Positions 1 through 10,304 of a stretch of 64,000 bases of DNA are shown here, in pieces (positions within the stretch are counted from its first letter, which is position 1; each line of letters starts with the position of its first letter). Location of the stretch: assembly GCA_038503075.1 (NCBI GenBank), contig JBCAML010000013.1:1302001-1366000 (forward strand), given 5' to 3'. Origin of the DNA: Gyromitra esculenta. Lineage: Eukaryota > Ascomycota > Pezizomycetes > Pezizales > Discinaceae. The notes below the pieces were generated by a model. That model worked only from the letters and a program-made list of their open reading frames with translations. It was not told the DNA's origin and searched no databases. A program made the position numbers and the translations under genes.

Positions 1-2202
1 GGGGGGCGTCCAGTTCAGCGGCTTCATTTGACAAAGAAGCCGACAACAAACTTATCTTGGGATCAATATTCTCCTTTTTTAATACCACTTGGCTTTGATG
101 CGCCAATCTTTCATCCCCTTCCTTAGGGAGATCTCCCGATCTCCTTGTCAATGCGTCGGGCTTTCCTCCTTGACTACCTGGTCGATACGTAATTACGAAA
201 TCGAAGCGAGAGAGGTATTCCGCCCATCGTGCTTGGCGGCGATTTAACTGTTTTGTACTCATAAAGTACTCCAGGTTTTTATGGTCGCTGATCACGTCGA
301 TGGGGTGCTTGGATCCTTCTAATTCAGGGCGCCATTCCTCGAACACTCGGATGATTGCTAGCAGTTCCTTATCATAAATCTCGTAATTACATTCTGCAGG
401 AGAATGTTTTTTTGAGAAGAAAGCTACTGGATGTAAGACGCCCTTATCATCATATTGAGATAGGATTCCTCCCGATACGAAGTCGGAGGCGTCTGTTTCT
501 ACAATGATCTTTTTATCGGGGTCGAAATGGATGAGGATGGGGGCGGTGGTGAAGGCATATTTGAGGTTCTCAAAGGCTATATCTGCCTCGACCGTCCATT
601 CGAAAGTTATCCCTTTTTTTGTGAGTGCTGTAAGGGGTGAGGCAAGCTTGGAGAATCCTAGGATAAACCGGCGGTAAAAATTGGCAAAACCTAGGAAGGC
701 TTGGACGTCTTTAACGCTTCTTGGTGTTCCCCATTCTCGGACGGCTTTAAGTTTTTCCTCGTCCATCTTGATGCCATCGGGGGTGAGGATGAGGCCCAAA
801 TACTTCGTAGTTTGTACCTCAAATTCACATTTTTCCGGTTTTAACAGGATGTCATTGTCCTTGAGTGTTTGGAGAACTTTCCGTACGTGGGTCTGATGTT
901 CGGCGAAGGTATCACTATAAATAAGGATATCGTCCAGATAGGCCGTGCAGAAGATGTCCAGGTATTCGGTAAGGCAGTCGTTCACGAAGCGTTGAAATGT
1001 GCCGGGGGCGTTGGTCAAGCCGAATGGCATGACTTGGTACTCGTATAGACCGTATCGGGTGCGGAAGGCTGTCTTCCATTCATCTCCTTCGGCAACGCGT
1101 ACTTGATGATAACCGTCACGAAGGTCTAGCTTAGTATACCATTGCGCTTTTGCTAGCCGGTCGAGCGTTTCTCGGATGAGGGGAGAGGTATATCTGTCCT
1201 TAACTGTAATAGCGTTTAGGCCCCGATAGTCAACACATAATCGTAAAGAGCCATCGGCCTTTTTAACAAAGAGGACCGGGGATCCTGCCGGGGAAGAACT
1301 AGCGCGGATGAACCCTTTCTCTAGATTGTCTTCAATATATTTTTTGAGGACAATGAGTTCTTCTCGGGACATTCCGTACAGTGGTCCAAACGGGGCGTCT
1401 TTTCCTTCTTGCAGTTGTATCCGGTGGTCGTAAGGTCGGCGAGGTGGTAGGCCTTGGGCTTTAGTTTTGTCAAACATATCAAGGAAATCGTGGTATTTCG
1501 TAGGGATACGTGATTTCCATTCCTCCTTGCTGGTCTTGTCGTCTATGATTTTATTGATCTCATAGAGGGACATGGCATATGCTTGGGAGGTTCGTTTTCT
1601 GGTGAGCGTTCTAAAACTAGCGGCACCAATAAATGACATGTTTATCTTAGAGGGGGCAGGTATCGAGGGCGTGGAAACAATAGGGGAGTGCGGGGCGCAA
1701 TGGGTTGTGCAGAGTTTAGAGTTAAACTCGATGCGTTTATCAGCGAAATGGAGTTGTACGTCATGGTGATTCATCCATGGGATTCCAAGAACTAGGGGGT
1801 AGTGTCCTAGTTGGGTGACAAAGCAGGGAAGTCTTTCTCGGTGCTGTTGAATGGATAGGTTGATATTAGCAATGTGAGTGATATCCCCCGAGGCTACTGG
1901 GCGGCCGTCGATAACCTCAAGTTGTCTTGGTATTTTTAGGGGAGAAAGAGGTAACAAATGGTGACTCGCAAATTCTTTGTCAATGAAAGCGTATCCTGAG
2001 GCGCCAGTGTCCAATAGTGCGTGGGTTTTGATAGTTTTATTATTATGGGAAATGCTACAGGAAATAACAAAATGTTCCCCATCTAATTCATCCTCCACGC
2101 ACATATCCGTCACTGAAAACCCTGAAATGGAAAACGCAGACAAAGGTAAAGAAAAAGGAACCGGAGTTGGGTCACTGGTCAACTTCGGTGAAACTAGTTT
2201 AA
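1..2202 (-). CDS. Gypsy Pol polyprotein (protease, RT, RNase H), partial
   Basis: This is the replication polyprotein of the Gypsy element, about 734 codons visible and open to the window edge. It lies in the -1 frame relative to gag and is entered at a slippery heptamer at 2197-2203. Domains in order: aspartic protease with LLDTGAS (near 2000); reverse transcriptase with LDLRDGYHQV, the MPFGLTNAP segment and the active-site box YLDD at 929-940; RNase H with ETDASDF, the Glu in NYEIYDKELLAI and an SDHKNLEY box. Integrase is expected downstream, outside the window. There is no ATG of its own near the junction, which fits expression as a Gag-Pol fusion. The family call is certain; whether the full element is active cannot be judged without the missing half. 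Confidence 0.93.
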
Positions 2203-2203
2203 A
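2160..2203 (-). promoter_or_regulatory. Predicted -1 ribosomal frameshift signal (gag-pol)
   Basis: The slippery heptamer T TTA AAC (2203-2197) is in the correct gag phase, immediately before the gag TAG. After a 7-nt spacer (2196-2190) a stem-loop follows: ACCG-A-AGTTG (2189-2180) pairs with CAACT-C-CGGT (2169-2160), nine base pairs with one internal A/C mismatch and a 10-nt loop. Spacing and order match textbook -1 signals. A -1 slip enters the open pol frame. Confidence 0.85.
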
Positions 2204-3531
2204 GCCTCCTCGGAGGCGCTGGACGATTCAAGGGCGAAAAACTGAGGAGGAAGAGGTGGTGGTGGTAGGGAGGAGGCCGGAGGTGTGCGGTTAGCGGGTG
2301 GTGCGGTGAGAGCCCCTCTCATCGTCGGTTTCTTTGGGGCGGAAGGGCAGTTGGCATAGGAGTGGTCCGGAGCGGCGCAGAACATGCATTTGCCTGTGGA
2401 ACGGCGCCATTGCTTCTCTTCTTCCGATAGCTTCCTTCTGCCGTTGACCATAGTATATCTTTGGTCCTGAGGGGGGCGAGAGAGGTTGCTAGTACGTCCG
2501 AAGGAGAGATCCATGGGGGCTAAGCCTCCTGGTACAAACGATGAGGCAGGGACAAAAGGGGTCATTGCATTGGTGGAGGCGCTGAATTGTCCCATGTTCT
2601 CTCGGTTGCTTCCCCGTTTCTCTGCCTTGCGGGCTCGGATGCGGTTGTCCATTCGGGTGAGAACTAGAACCATGTTGTCGAGGGTTGTGGGGGTAGCGGC
2701 GGCGAAGACCATAGCTTCCTTTAACTCTTCTGACATACCGTGTTCGAGGGCATCCATCTTCGAGTTTTCGTCGAAGTTTAGTTGCCCCATGATGCGTTGA
2801 AAGTCTGCCAGGTAGGCGGAAAAGTCTCGTTTGCCTTGCCTGAGTTGATGTAATTCTCGGCGGGCTGTACCGGTGGGGTCGGGATCACCAAAGGCGGTTT
2901 CCAGGGCGGCGATGAGGGCGGCGGCGTTGGTCCAGGTTGTAAGGCCTGAAGGAAGGACCGTGTGTCGCACTTGTTCCAAGGCTGCTCCTTCCAAACGGTT
3001 GATTGTGTAGAGAATCATGGTGTTCTCATCAGCGAATCTGTCTCGGTTGACCGCCAGCTTTGAGCGAAGTTGGAGGATGAAGCCGGGGAGCTTTGCTCTA
3101 GACCCGTCGAACTTCTCTGGATCGGGCATCCTTTCGGAGCGGTGGGTGGTGACTGATGGCGGTGGAGGAGTGGCAGTAAGGTTCGGAGGAGCCGGGGGAA
3201 GGGAGAGGGCTGCGCGGGCTTCGTTTCGTTCGCGACGTAATCGGTCAATGAGAGTTGAGGCGTCACTGACCCGTTGGTCTTGTTGTTGAGCTTGATGGTT
3301 GGCATTGTTTGCTTGGATCTGGGCAGTGTTGAGCTTTATTTCAAGCTCCTGCGTTCCTTCTTGTAGGACGTCGATCTGATCCTCGAGGGCCTGATTGAGT
3401 TCCCGGAGTCGATTATACAACTCAACGGGGTCATCTCTGTAGGCCTGAGCGAATGCTTCTTTTGTAGGGAAGCGGGGTGTGGTGACGGCGGCTCCTTCAG
3501 AGGAGGAGGGGACGGGGGCGGGGGAGCTCAT
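2194..3531 (-). CDS. Gypsy Gag protein with CCHC zinc knuckle
   Basis: A 445-residue Gag that packages the element RNA. An N-terminal coiled-coil-like segment (about residues 35-110, rich in Leu/Glu/Gln) precedes a retrotransposon-gag domain (about 130-300). A zinc knuckle CMFCAAPDHSYANC (C-x2-C-x4-H-x4-C) lies near residue 385, before a Pro-rich tail. The ATG at 3531 follows the LTR by only 43 nt. The stop TAG (2194-2196) directly follows the slippery sequence used to reach pol. Several overlapping ORFs in this stretch are shadows. Confidence 0.9.
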   Translation of the reverse strand: MSSPAPVPSSSEGAAVTTPRFPTKEAFAQAYRDDPVELYNRLRELNQALEDQIDVLQEGTQELEIKLNTAQIQANNANHQAQQQDQRVSDASTLIDRLRRERNEARAALSLPPAPPNLTATPPPPSVTTHRSERMPDPEKFDGSRAKLPGFILQLRSKLAVNRDRFADENTMILYTINRLEGAALEQVRHTVLPSGLTTWTNAAALIAALETAFGDPDPTGTARRELHQLRQGKRDFSAYLADFQRIMGQLNFDENSKMDALEHGMSEELKEAMVFAAATPTTLDNMVLVLTRMDNRIRARKAEKRGSNRENMGQFSASTNAMTPFVPASSFVPGGLAPMDLSFGRTSNLSRPPQDQRYTMVNGRRKLSEEEKQWRRSTGKCMFCAAPDHSYANCPSAPKKPTMRGALTAPPANRTPPASSLPPPPLPPQFFALESSSASEEALN

Positions 3532-3563
3532 TGTTACTTTGGCGTAGGAGGTGTAGATGGGAC

Positions 3564-3572
3564 AAGCAACGT
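3564..3572 (-). promoter_or_regulatory. Candidate self-primer binding site
   Basis: Two bases inside the LTR the minus strand reads ACGTTGCTT, with no TGG of a usual tRNA-complementary primer site. The same element carries AAGCAACGT in its LTR at 3808-3800, about 52 nt after a TATATAAG box (3860-3853). The two are perfectly complementary over 9 nt. This resembles Tf1/sushi-group elements, in which the 5' end of the transcript folds back to prime reverse transcription. The role is inferred. Confidence 0.5.
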
Positions 3573-3574
3573 AA

Positions 3575-3989
3575 TCTCACGGTTTGATCTCTCGTTAAGC
3601 CCTTCAGTATCCCTGAAGGTGAGCAGTGCTACTTAAGCGAGAGGTCAAGCGACAAGAGTCACGATGTTTCTACAGGTCCTACGTGGGTCTAACTCAAGGT
3701 GAGTTAAGTGTAAAGGTCTTTCCAGCGACAGCGACAGCGAGGATTCTGAGGTAGAATCGAAGTAGTATTTAAAGTAATACAGTAGAAGTAAGGTAAGAAC
3801 GTTGCTTAAGAAAAGAGAGAAAGAAACCATAACAACCGTCTAAGATCCATCCCTTATATACCCCGCAATCCCTCACATGACTCGTAACCGAAACGCAACC
3901 GAACAACAAAGACATTATAAGAAAAACCTTCATCCGTTGCAACCGTTACTTTCCGAATCCTAACCCATCACTCCGCTTCATCCGTGAAA
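3575..3989 (-). repeat. 5' LTR of the Gypsy element (family 1)
   Basis: A 415-bp LTR with ends TTTCACGG...CCGTGAGA (imperfect inverted TTTCAC/GTGAGA, not TG..CA). It contains a TATA box (3860-3853), the CTTAAGCAACGTTCT box, the AAGTAGCACTGCTC box and a CCTTCAG-GGATA-CTGAAGG hairpin near its inner end. It matches the solo LTRs at 5414, 10305 and 11922. Confidence 0.92.
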
Positions 3990-5413
3990 GTAGAGTGCAG
4001 CTAACTTTGAATTTCCAACCTTGTGTATTTTGATTCTTTACCCCTGAGTAGTGGTAAGTATGGGCAGACATAGAGATAGTGAGGTACACGAGGAATTTGA
4101 GTTAATATCCCCTGAAAATGGGCGAAAAGTAGGTAATTACCCACTATTAAGTAACAAAAAACTAACGTTTGTAGTGCAAACTCGCAAAATGCAAGGCCTG
4201 TGGTGACAGTTTTGCTCAAAGCACAACACGTCAACGTGAACATCTTACAAATTGTAAGATGTATTTGGAAAAGATGGAAGTACTCACAAAAGAAAATTCT
4301 ATTACCAGAATGGCGAGTAAACAAACAGTTATCGGCATGTCTATTCAAAAGCTAAAGCCAATCGAAAAACGTACTACGGATGAAAAATTGGCTTTATGTG
4401 TATACATGAATAACCTGCCATTCAATTTTGTAATTTCAAAATATTTCCACGAATTCTTACGATTTTCAGCACCTGCCTACAAACCACCCCCAGAAAAGGC
4501 TATTCGCACCAATCTTTTGGACGATGCATACAACACGGTCAAAACCAACGTCAATGAACTTCTACAAACCAATTTTTTCCTCAATATTATTACGGATGAA
4601 AGCGAAAACATATCCAAAGACAGAATTATCAACATGTCAATCAATACCGACCGTGGAACATTTCATTATTGCTCCGAGGACTTTGGATGCAAAGCATTTA
4701 CAGCGGTAAATATTGCAAAGTGGATCATGGAAAAATTAGATGAACTTCTGCGGGGTGGTTGGGAAAGAATTAACAGTTTTGCAATGGATACCTGTGCAAC
4801 TATGTTGGCTGTGTGGAAGATCCTTGAAAACGACCCCCACTTACTTGAAGTGCATTCATTGTTTGTTCCCTGCGATTCTCACGGTTTGCAACTGCTCATC
4901 TGCGACATTCTCTCCATACCACATTACGAAAAAATTCAATCGCAAGTTACTTCAATTATTACAGCATTTCGATCAGCTCCAAAACAACTCGCATTGTTAT
5001 GAGAAAAACAACTGGAAATCAACAAAAAAAAGAGAGCATTAATTGTATCAATTATTACACGATGGGGAACACAGGCCAGAGCGATCGGGTCGATATACCA
5101 CAACAAAGATGCACTCAAACAATATGCTCTTGACGATAGAGCCGATATCAACCGCAAAGTTAATGATACCATCCTTAACCATGACTTTTGGTCAGATTTG
5201 GAGGATTTACGCGATGTAATTACTGTGATTCACGATGCACAAAAAATGTCCGAGTCGGATAAATCACATCTCGGGTATGTTGTTGCTAGGTGGCTTTCTA
5301 TCGAGCAACATCTTCGTACCATTTCCACTTGTCAACTTCATGCAGCAGAACTTTTACCGATTTTCAATAAACGCATGAAACAACAAGTACGGTCTTCACA
5401 CTGGGCAGCCTAC

Positions 5414-5831
5414 TTTCACGGATAAGAATCGGGTGAGGGGCTAGGATGGCTGTGGAAGTTACGAAGGGTTTTCTTTGAGTACAATGGCTTTGTCTTTCGG
5501 TTATGTTTCGGTTGTTGCCAGGTGGCTGTTTGTGTTACGAGAAAGCGGGGTATTTAAACGGAGGATTTTGGTCGCTTGTGTTCTTTTTCTCTTTCTTTCC
5601 TTAAGCAACGTTCTCGTTTACCTTCTCCTGTACTCGTTGGAATATTATCTCGGTTCTATCTCAGAATCCTCGCTGTCGCTGTCCACCTCGCTGCACTTAT
5701 CTCGCCTGGAGATAGACCCTTCGTAGAACTTGTAGAAACGCTGCACTCTTCGAACACGTTGATACCTCATTAAGTAGCACTGCTCACCTTCAGGGATACT
5801 GAAGGGCTTAACGAGGGACCCAACCGTGAGA
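5414..5831 (+). repeat. Solo LTR, family 1, inside hAT transposase
   Basis: A 418-bp LTR TTTCACGG...CCGTGAGA flanked by perfect 5-bp target duplications CCTAC (5409-5413 and 5832-5836). It has a TATTTAAA promoter-like box, CTTAAGCAACGTTCTCG and a perfect 7-bp hairpin with GGATA loop at 5787-5805. It is a remnant of a Gypsy insertion removed by LTR-LTR recombination. Confidence 0.93.
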
Positions 5832-6336
5832 CCTACTTCCTTGATCCAAAAAATGTGTTGACAGCTACATCTATCCCTCAACAACAGGCCGTTATTGATT
5901 ATTTTCAATCAACCGCAACTTGCAACATTGCTTTGGATTGTGAAAGTGAATTCTACAACTATAGGGGTCACTTTGGGAACTTCTCCACCTCAAACCCTTC
6001 ATGGAGACTGACAAATCCCGTATCATTTTGGCATGCCATGCAACTGTATGCTCCTGACCTCAGTACTGCAGCTCTTCGCCTTTACCGAACACCAGCAAAT
6101 TCAGTACCTAGCGAGAGATCGCTCTCTGCTCAAAACCTCATTCACAACAAACTCAGAAACCGGCTAGATCCAGCAAGAGTAGATAAACTCACCTATCTTT
6201 ACATCAACCACCGAGTCTTAGATCGCAAACCGGAAGATCCTAAGCGATGGGAAGATTTGAGTACCGAGGATGAACTTTATCTTGAAGATCAACTCATTGC
6301 AGAATTACCTGGTAATAATGATCATAATCAGCAATA

Positions 6337-6745
6337 TTTCATGGATGGATGTTATGTTGATCGATTAGGTACATGGGTACATGGTTGTCGCGTTCTGCTG
6401 TTGTTCTTTGTGTTTCCATGGGTTTCCGGTTACAATGAGTCATGTCTTTGTCATCGAAGGAGTTGAAACGTGGTATATAAGCGAAGGGATTTCCCCTCAT
6501 ATTGTACTTTTTCTTCTTCTTTCTTTAAGCAACGTCTTCTATTGTTTACTCTTGTATTCCACAATACAAACCTCGGTTACACCTCGTAACCCGTCACTGT
6601 CGCTGTCTTCAAGTCATCTTAACTTGATCCACTCATAGAGCCTGTAGAATCTCCGTATACACTCTTGCTGCTGGTTTCCCATTCAAGTAGCACTGCTCAT
6701 CTCAAGGGATACTCGAGAGCTTGATAAGAAACCCGCTCCTTGAGA
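6337..6745 (+). repeat. Solo LTR, family 2, inside hAT transposase
   Basis: A 409-bp LTR TTTCATGG...CCTTGAGA with perfect 5-bp duplications CAATA (6332-6336 and 6746-6750). Family 2 is clearly related to family 1: the AAGCAACGT box and the AAGTAGCACTGCTC box are shared, and the GGATA-loop hairpin is kept. Its end sequences and stem bases differ. Confidence 0.92.
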
Positions 6746-7346
6746 CAATACCAAGAACAATCAGCTCCTGAACTCTCGATCTCACAGTCTGGTGAACGTC
6801 AAAACCAACACTTTTCTCGCTACTATTCTCCTGATCCTACCCAGCACTACTCGCCTTATGTTCAAAGCTCCCCTTTCCATTCACTCTTTGAGCGTCAAGT
6901 AATCACAGATCAACCTCACAGCTTCAATTTGCACAGAAACCCCCCTTCAACTCCACAGAAGCGTCCATATACCCCTGACATTGAGTGCCTATCCAAACGG
7001 TCCCGCCAGTCAGAACAGTTGGAGCCCAGATATGGTTGGAATTTAGGACAGCAAGCGGAACTTTTTGAGTTGGAGTAAAATTTCTACAGTCAAAATTTGC
7101 TAGGAATGGATTCCTTTACACGGTCGCATACTTTTGTTTTCTTGTTATCTACCTCGCTTATATTTCTCCTGCTCTCTTTTAATTTTCGCGCTTTTATAAC
7201 CCTAACCCTACATCTAATTATAGTATGTATTTTATCCCCCGTATTTTATTTTAGTTTACTGTATAATACATATAATACAATACAATACAATACGGTATTA
7301 TTACAAGTCCGATCTCTAACGCCACCCCATTCTCTCCACTCTCAAC

Positions 7347-7607
7347 TAGGGATCGGTAAAATACCGTATTTTACGAGTATTGTACTGTATCAAAAACACG
7401 ATACATACCCACACAAACCGTTCCCAAGCCGGGGCTGCCTAACTGGGTCTTTTTTTCCCTGTTAAGGCCTAGAATTCCCCCCAAAATTGGCAGTTAACCA
7501 TACCTTAGACTATCAGTACCAGTATGTATTTTATCCACCGTATTTTATCTTATAATACATAAAATACAATACATTACAATACGGTATTATTACAAGTCCG
7601 ATCCCTG
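7347..7607 (+). mobile_element. hAT-type MITE
   Basis: A 261-bp element starting TAGGGATCGG and ending CCGATCCCTG, flanked by a perfect 8-bp duplication CTCTCAAC (7339-7346 and 7608-7615). An 8-bp duplication is the hAT signature. Its last ~85 bp repeat the 3' end of the neighbouring hAT element at 7222-7318, so it is a deletion derivative of that family, inserted 28 bp from its relative. It has no coding capacity. Confidence 0.9.
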
Positions 7608-7740
7608 CTCTCAACCATTTCCCCGCTATAGACGAATGCTGCCAGTGCTAACATTGTGCGATTTAGTATCTAAGTCTTTGACTTTAGATCACACTTTGAC
7701 CCCTGCATGCTTCGAGGCCTGCTTTTTGCTTCTTCCTATA

Positions 7741-8150
7741 TCTCAAGGGGCGAGGTTTATCTTCAAGCTCTCAGGTATCCCCCGAGATGAGCAGTGCTAC
7801 TTGAAGGGAAAACTAAGCGGCGAGAGTATTCACGATGTTCCACAGGCTCTACGAAGTGTTTCAAGTATAGAGGACTTGAGGGCAGCGACAGCGTAAGGTT
7901 ATAAAGTGTAACCGAAGTTTGTATTGTGAAATACAGGAGTGTACTATAGAAGACGTTGCTTAAAGAAAGAAAGAGAAAAAGTACAACAAGAGGGGAGAAC
8001 CCTTCGCTTATATACTACATCCTAACCCTTTCGATGACAAAGACGTGACTCACTGTAAGGAAAACCCGGAGAAACACAAAGAACAACAACGAAACACAAC
8101 AACCTTGTACCAATATATCTGACGAATCAACAATGCAGCCATCCGTGAAA
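7741..8150 (-). repeat. Solo LTR, family 2
   Basis: A 410-bp LTR in minus orientation (plus-strand ends TCTCAAGG...CCGTGAAA). It has perfect 5-bp duplications CTATA (7736-7740 and 8151-8155). The hairpin stem here is TCTCGGG/CCTGAGA with the GGATA loop. The insertion lies in noncoding DNA between the MITE and the Tc1 element. Confidence 0.92.
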
Positions 8151-8155
8151 CTATA

Positions 8156-9958
8156 GTAGATATATGTATATAGGACAAGAGTTGTATAGATCGATGGAGC
8201 AATACCTTTCGGAGCGCAAAATTTTATAAAGCCAGAAGGAAGTGAGCTCTAGGCTAGATATCAGCCGCCACAAGCTCTCTGAGGTCTGCGCCCGGTTACA
8301 AACGTCCGCACGATGGCTTTTAGGAGGCAAACACCCCAGAGATTTTGCCTGGAGGCACGACTCGCATGAGGCTGGTGAAAGGTGTCGCCCAGAGAAGTTG
8401 ACCTACCAGAGGTCTTCACCCGGACGAAGAGGCCAGAAAAAGTACGAGAGGGAGGGCTATATTCCGCCCTGGCTATCCAATACAGTGGGCGGGCTGGGCA
8501 CCAATCGGTTTTTTTTGTTGACACTATTAATATTATGTACATATTGTGCATGCATGTTATTTTACTACCTTCGCTATTTATTAGACACTAACTCCCCTGG
8601 ATTGATTTAAGGACCTGTTAAGGTACCATTTAAAAATACTATTATAAGTGATATCCTATCCATGTTGAGGTAGCTACGTAGGTATCAAGAAAAAATTGGA
8701 CGAACTATTGAGAAAAGCTGAAATTTGGGGTTTTTATGACCTGGGTAGGGTATGTGATAAAAAGGGGCACACTAACCACAAAATTATGAAAATCGTATAC
8801 GCCCGAGATTTATTCTATATTTGTCTTGACTCTATAGCTTTATTTGTGGTTTGCATGTAGTAGGCCTAGGGCATTCAAACGGGGCGGGGTTGTTGTACAA
8901 GTTGTGAGTTTTTTGATAACGTACAATACCAATGTAATCTGTCATTTTTCATAGTCCTCGATCCTGGTAGAATGGTTATAAAGAAGATGGTTTATAATTT
9001 ATGGTTAGTGCCACAGAAGTAGTAATAGCGTGAACTTGTAAATTATCCACATAGGCAAACTTGCTGAGGAGAGGGACAATGAGTGCATTGACAAGGTTAT
9101 TAACACTGATTTAAGCACTATGCGATGCTTGCACTTCCTAGGTAGTGGTCATCTATGTCAGCTGGGAAGTGGTTGGGCGTGTGAAGGAGAGTTTAGGCCT
9201 GGGGAAGCAAAAGTAGGCAACAGAAGAGAGTGTTGCAGAAATACTGAGGGAAGCGGATTCAGATATTATTGAGACCAGGGCGAAGTTTGAAAATTAATTT
9301 TTTTGGATGTGAATGTGGGTTGTGAGAACGTTGGATCATTAGTAAAATCCAAGGCATGTCTAGGCGTATGGGCAAGCGTTTGAATCCACCCTCTAAACCT
9401 AGTGTGTTTAATGTGTCTAGCTGCTGAGGGCAGGGGCGGAAAGCAGATCAGAGAACTAAGAATAGGGTGGAGAATAGGGTTGAGAGCCTAGGAAGTGAGA
9501 AAGCTGGGTGGATGGTAGGGAGGGCGGTAGAGGGGGTAGAGCGGAAAGCAAAGTGTCGTATATGTATATTTATTTGTAGAATTTTAAAAAATCAACAGAT
9601 TCGCACCTGAAACCTACTAGCTAAGCCTGGGAAACAGTATAACAGGAGTGTGACAGTGAGGCACCCATAGTACGCCCAACACTGCCGGAGGAAAGTATTC
9701 GTAAGACATAGCAATTGCAAGCCAAGACCCATTATAGCGTACATCCAGAAGTAGGATTTCGATCTATGCATCCAATGCATCAAGCGCAGCCTGGATTCTA
9801 CGCGCAGCCTGACGGAGATACACGTTTTGCTGATAATTTTTAGAATAGGAAGGTGCTTTTTGAAAATTTCTTGTAAAGAGGAGACTGGGACTAGACTAGG
9901 GGTGAAGGGAATATTAAAGGAGTAATATAGATGGGATATCTGTACCACAAACCAACAG
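8156..9958. other. Non-coding gap between transposons
   Basis: No convincing gene. A somewhat GC-richer patch at about 8240-8510 gives overlapping short ORFs on both strands with no recognisable domain. The rest is AT-rich. An ORF at 9592-10020 (minus) runs across the Tc1 terminus and is spurious. Confidence 0.6.
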
Positions 9959-10304
9959 TATGTGTACAGGCGGTTGCCATTAATTGCGGCGACAGCGACA
10001 CAACACCAACCCCCAAACATGAATAGTTTTTACTACCCACAACAAACTTAAGAGTTTAAGATATAACTATTTAATAAAATAAAAGAACACTAGCTAAGAA
10101 GTTATCTACCACCTAGTATGTCCCCCATTAGCCTTTAGAACATCTGTAATCCTCTCTGGCATGCTATCTGCTAGCCTATCAAATAGAGTCTGTTCCAGCT
10201 TCTCCCATTCCTCCTGAACAGCCCGGATCAATTCCTCTACCTTTGTAGGCTTTCTCCTAGCTTTTAAGAATCTTCTTTTAAGCCTTCTTCTTAAAGACCT
10301 CCAG

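Larger units (their letters stand above)
1..3989 (-). mobile_element. Ty3/Gypsy LTR retrotransposon, cut by left window edge
   Basis: Reading on the minus strand from 3989: a 415-bp LTR (3575-3989), a 43-nt leader, gag (3531-2194), then pol in the -1 frame to base 1. Protease, reverse transcriptase and RNase H are present in that order. Integrase and the 3' LTR must lie left of the window. The gag and visible pol frames are open apart from the gag stop bypassed by the predicted frameshift, so the copy looks recent and possibly competent. The bases next to the outer LTR end are GTAGA (3990-3994), the expected 5-bp target duplication. The element abuts a hAT transposase gene and probably sits in its 5' part. 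Confidence 0.93.
4060..7078 (+). pseudogene. hAT transposase, broken by two solo LTRs, a frameshift and a stop
   Basis: This would cut and paste the hAT element. The probable ATG is at 4060. A BED zinc finger (CKAC...HLTNC, 4187-4255) lies one frame away from it, so there is a small indel near 4172. The core follows from 4259 with CDSHGLQLLICDIL. A TGA at 5000-5002 (likely CGA to TGA) precedes IITRWGTQ, the hAT TRW motif. The frame runs to 5413, is split by a 418-bp LTR, and resumes at 5837. The C-terminal dimerisation block (PSERSLSAQNLIHNKLRNRL) follows, then a second LTR (6337-6745). It ends at 7078 after a Ser/Pro/Gln-rich tail. Removing each LTR with one copy of its target duplication restores the reading frame exactly. 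The gene cannot make a working protein. Confidence 0.9.
3990..7318 (+). mobile_element. hAT DNA transposon, 5' end displaced by the Gypsy insertion
   Basis: A degenerate hAT element. Its 3' terminus (7222-7318) ends GTCCGATCTCTA and is about 90% identical by eye to the 3' end of the MITE at 7347-7607. No 5' terminus with the matching TAGRGATCGG start occurs between the Gypsy LTR and the start codon. It therefore probably lies left of the Gypsy element, outside the window. Two solo LTRs (5414-5831, 6337-6745) interrupt the transposase gene. Confidence 0.8.

Noticed and set aside
3541..3574. tRNA-type primer binding site for the Gypsy element
   Set aside because: No TGG start or obvious tRNA 3' complement next to the LTR; a self-complementary match fits better.
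7200..7215. Telomere-like CCCTAA repeats
   Set aside because: Only two units, within the hAT 3' region.
9592..10020. 142-codon minus-strand ORF
   Set aside because: Runs across the Tc1 terminal repeat and target site; no domain.
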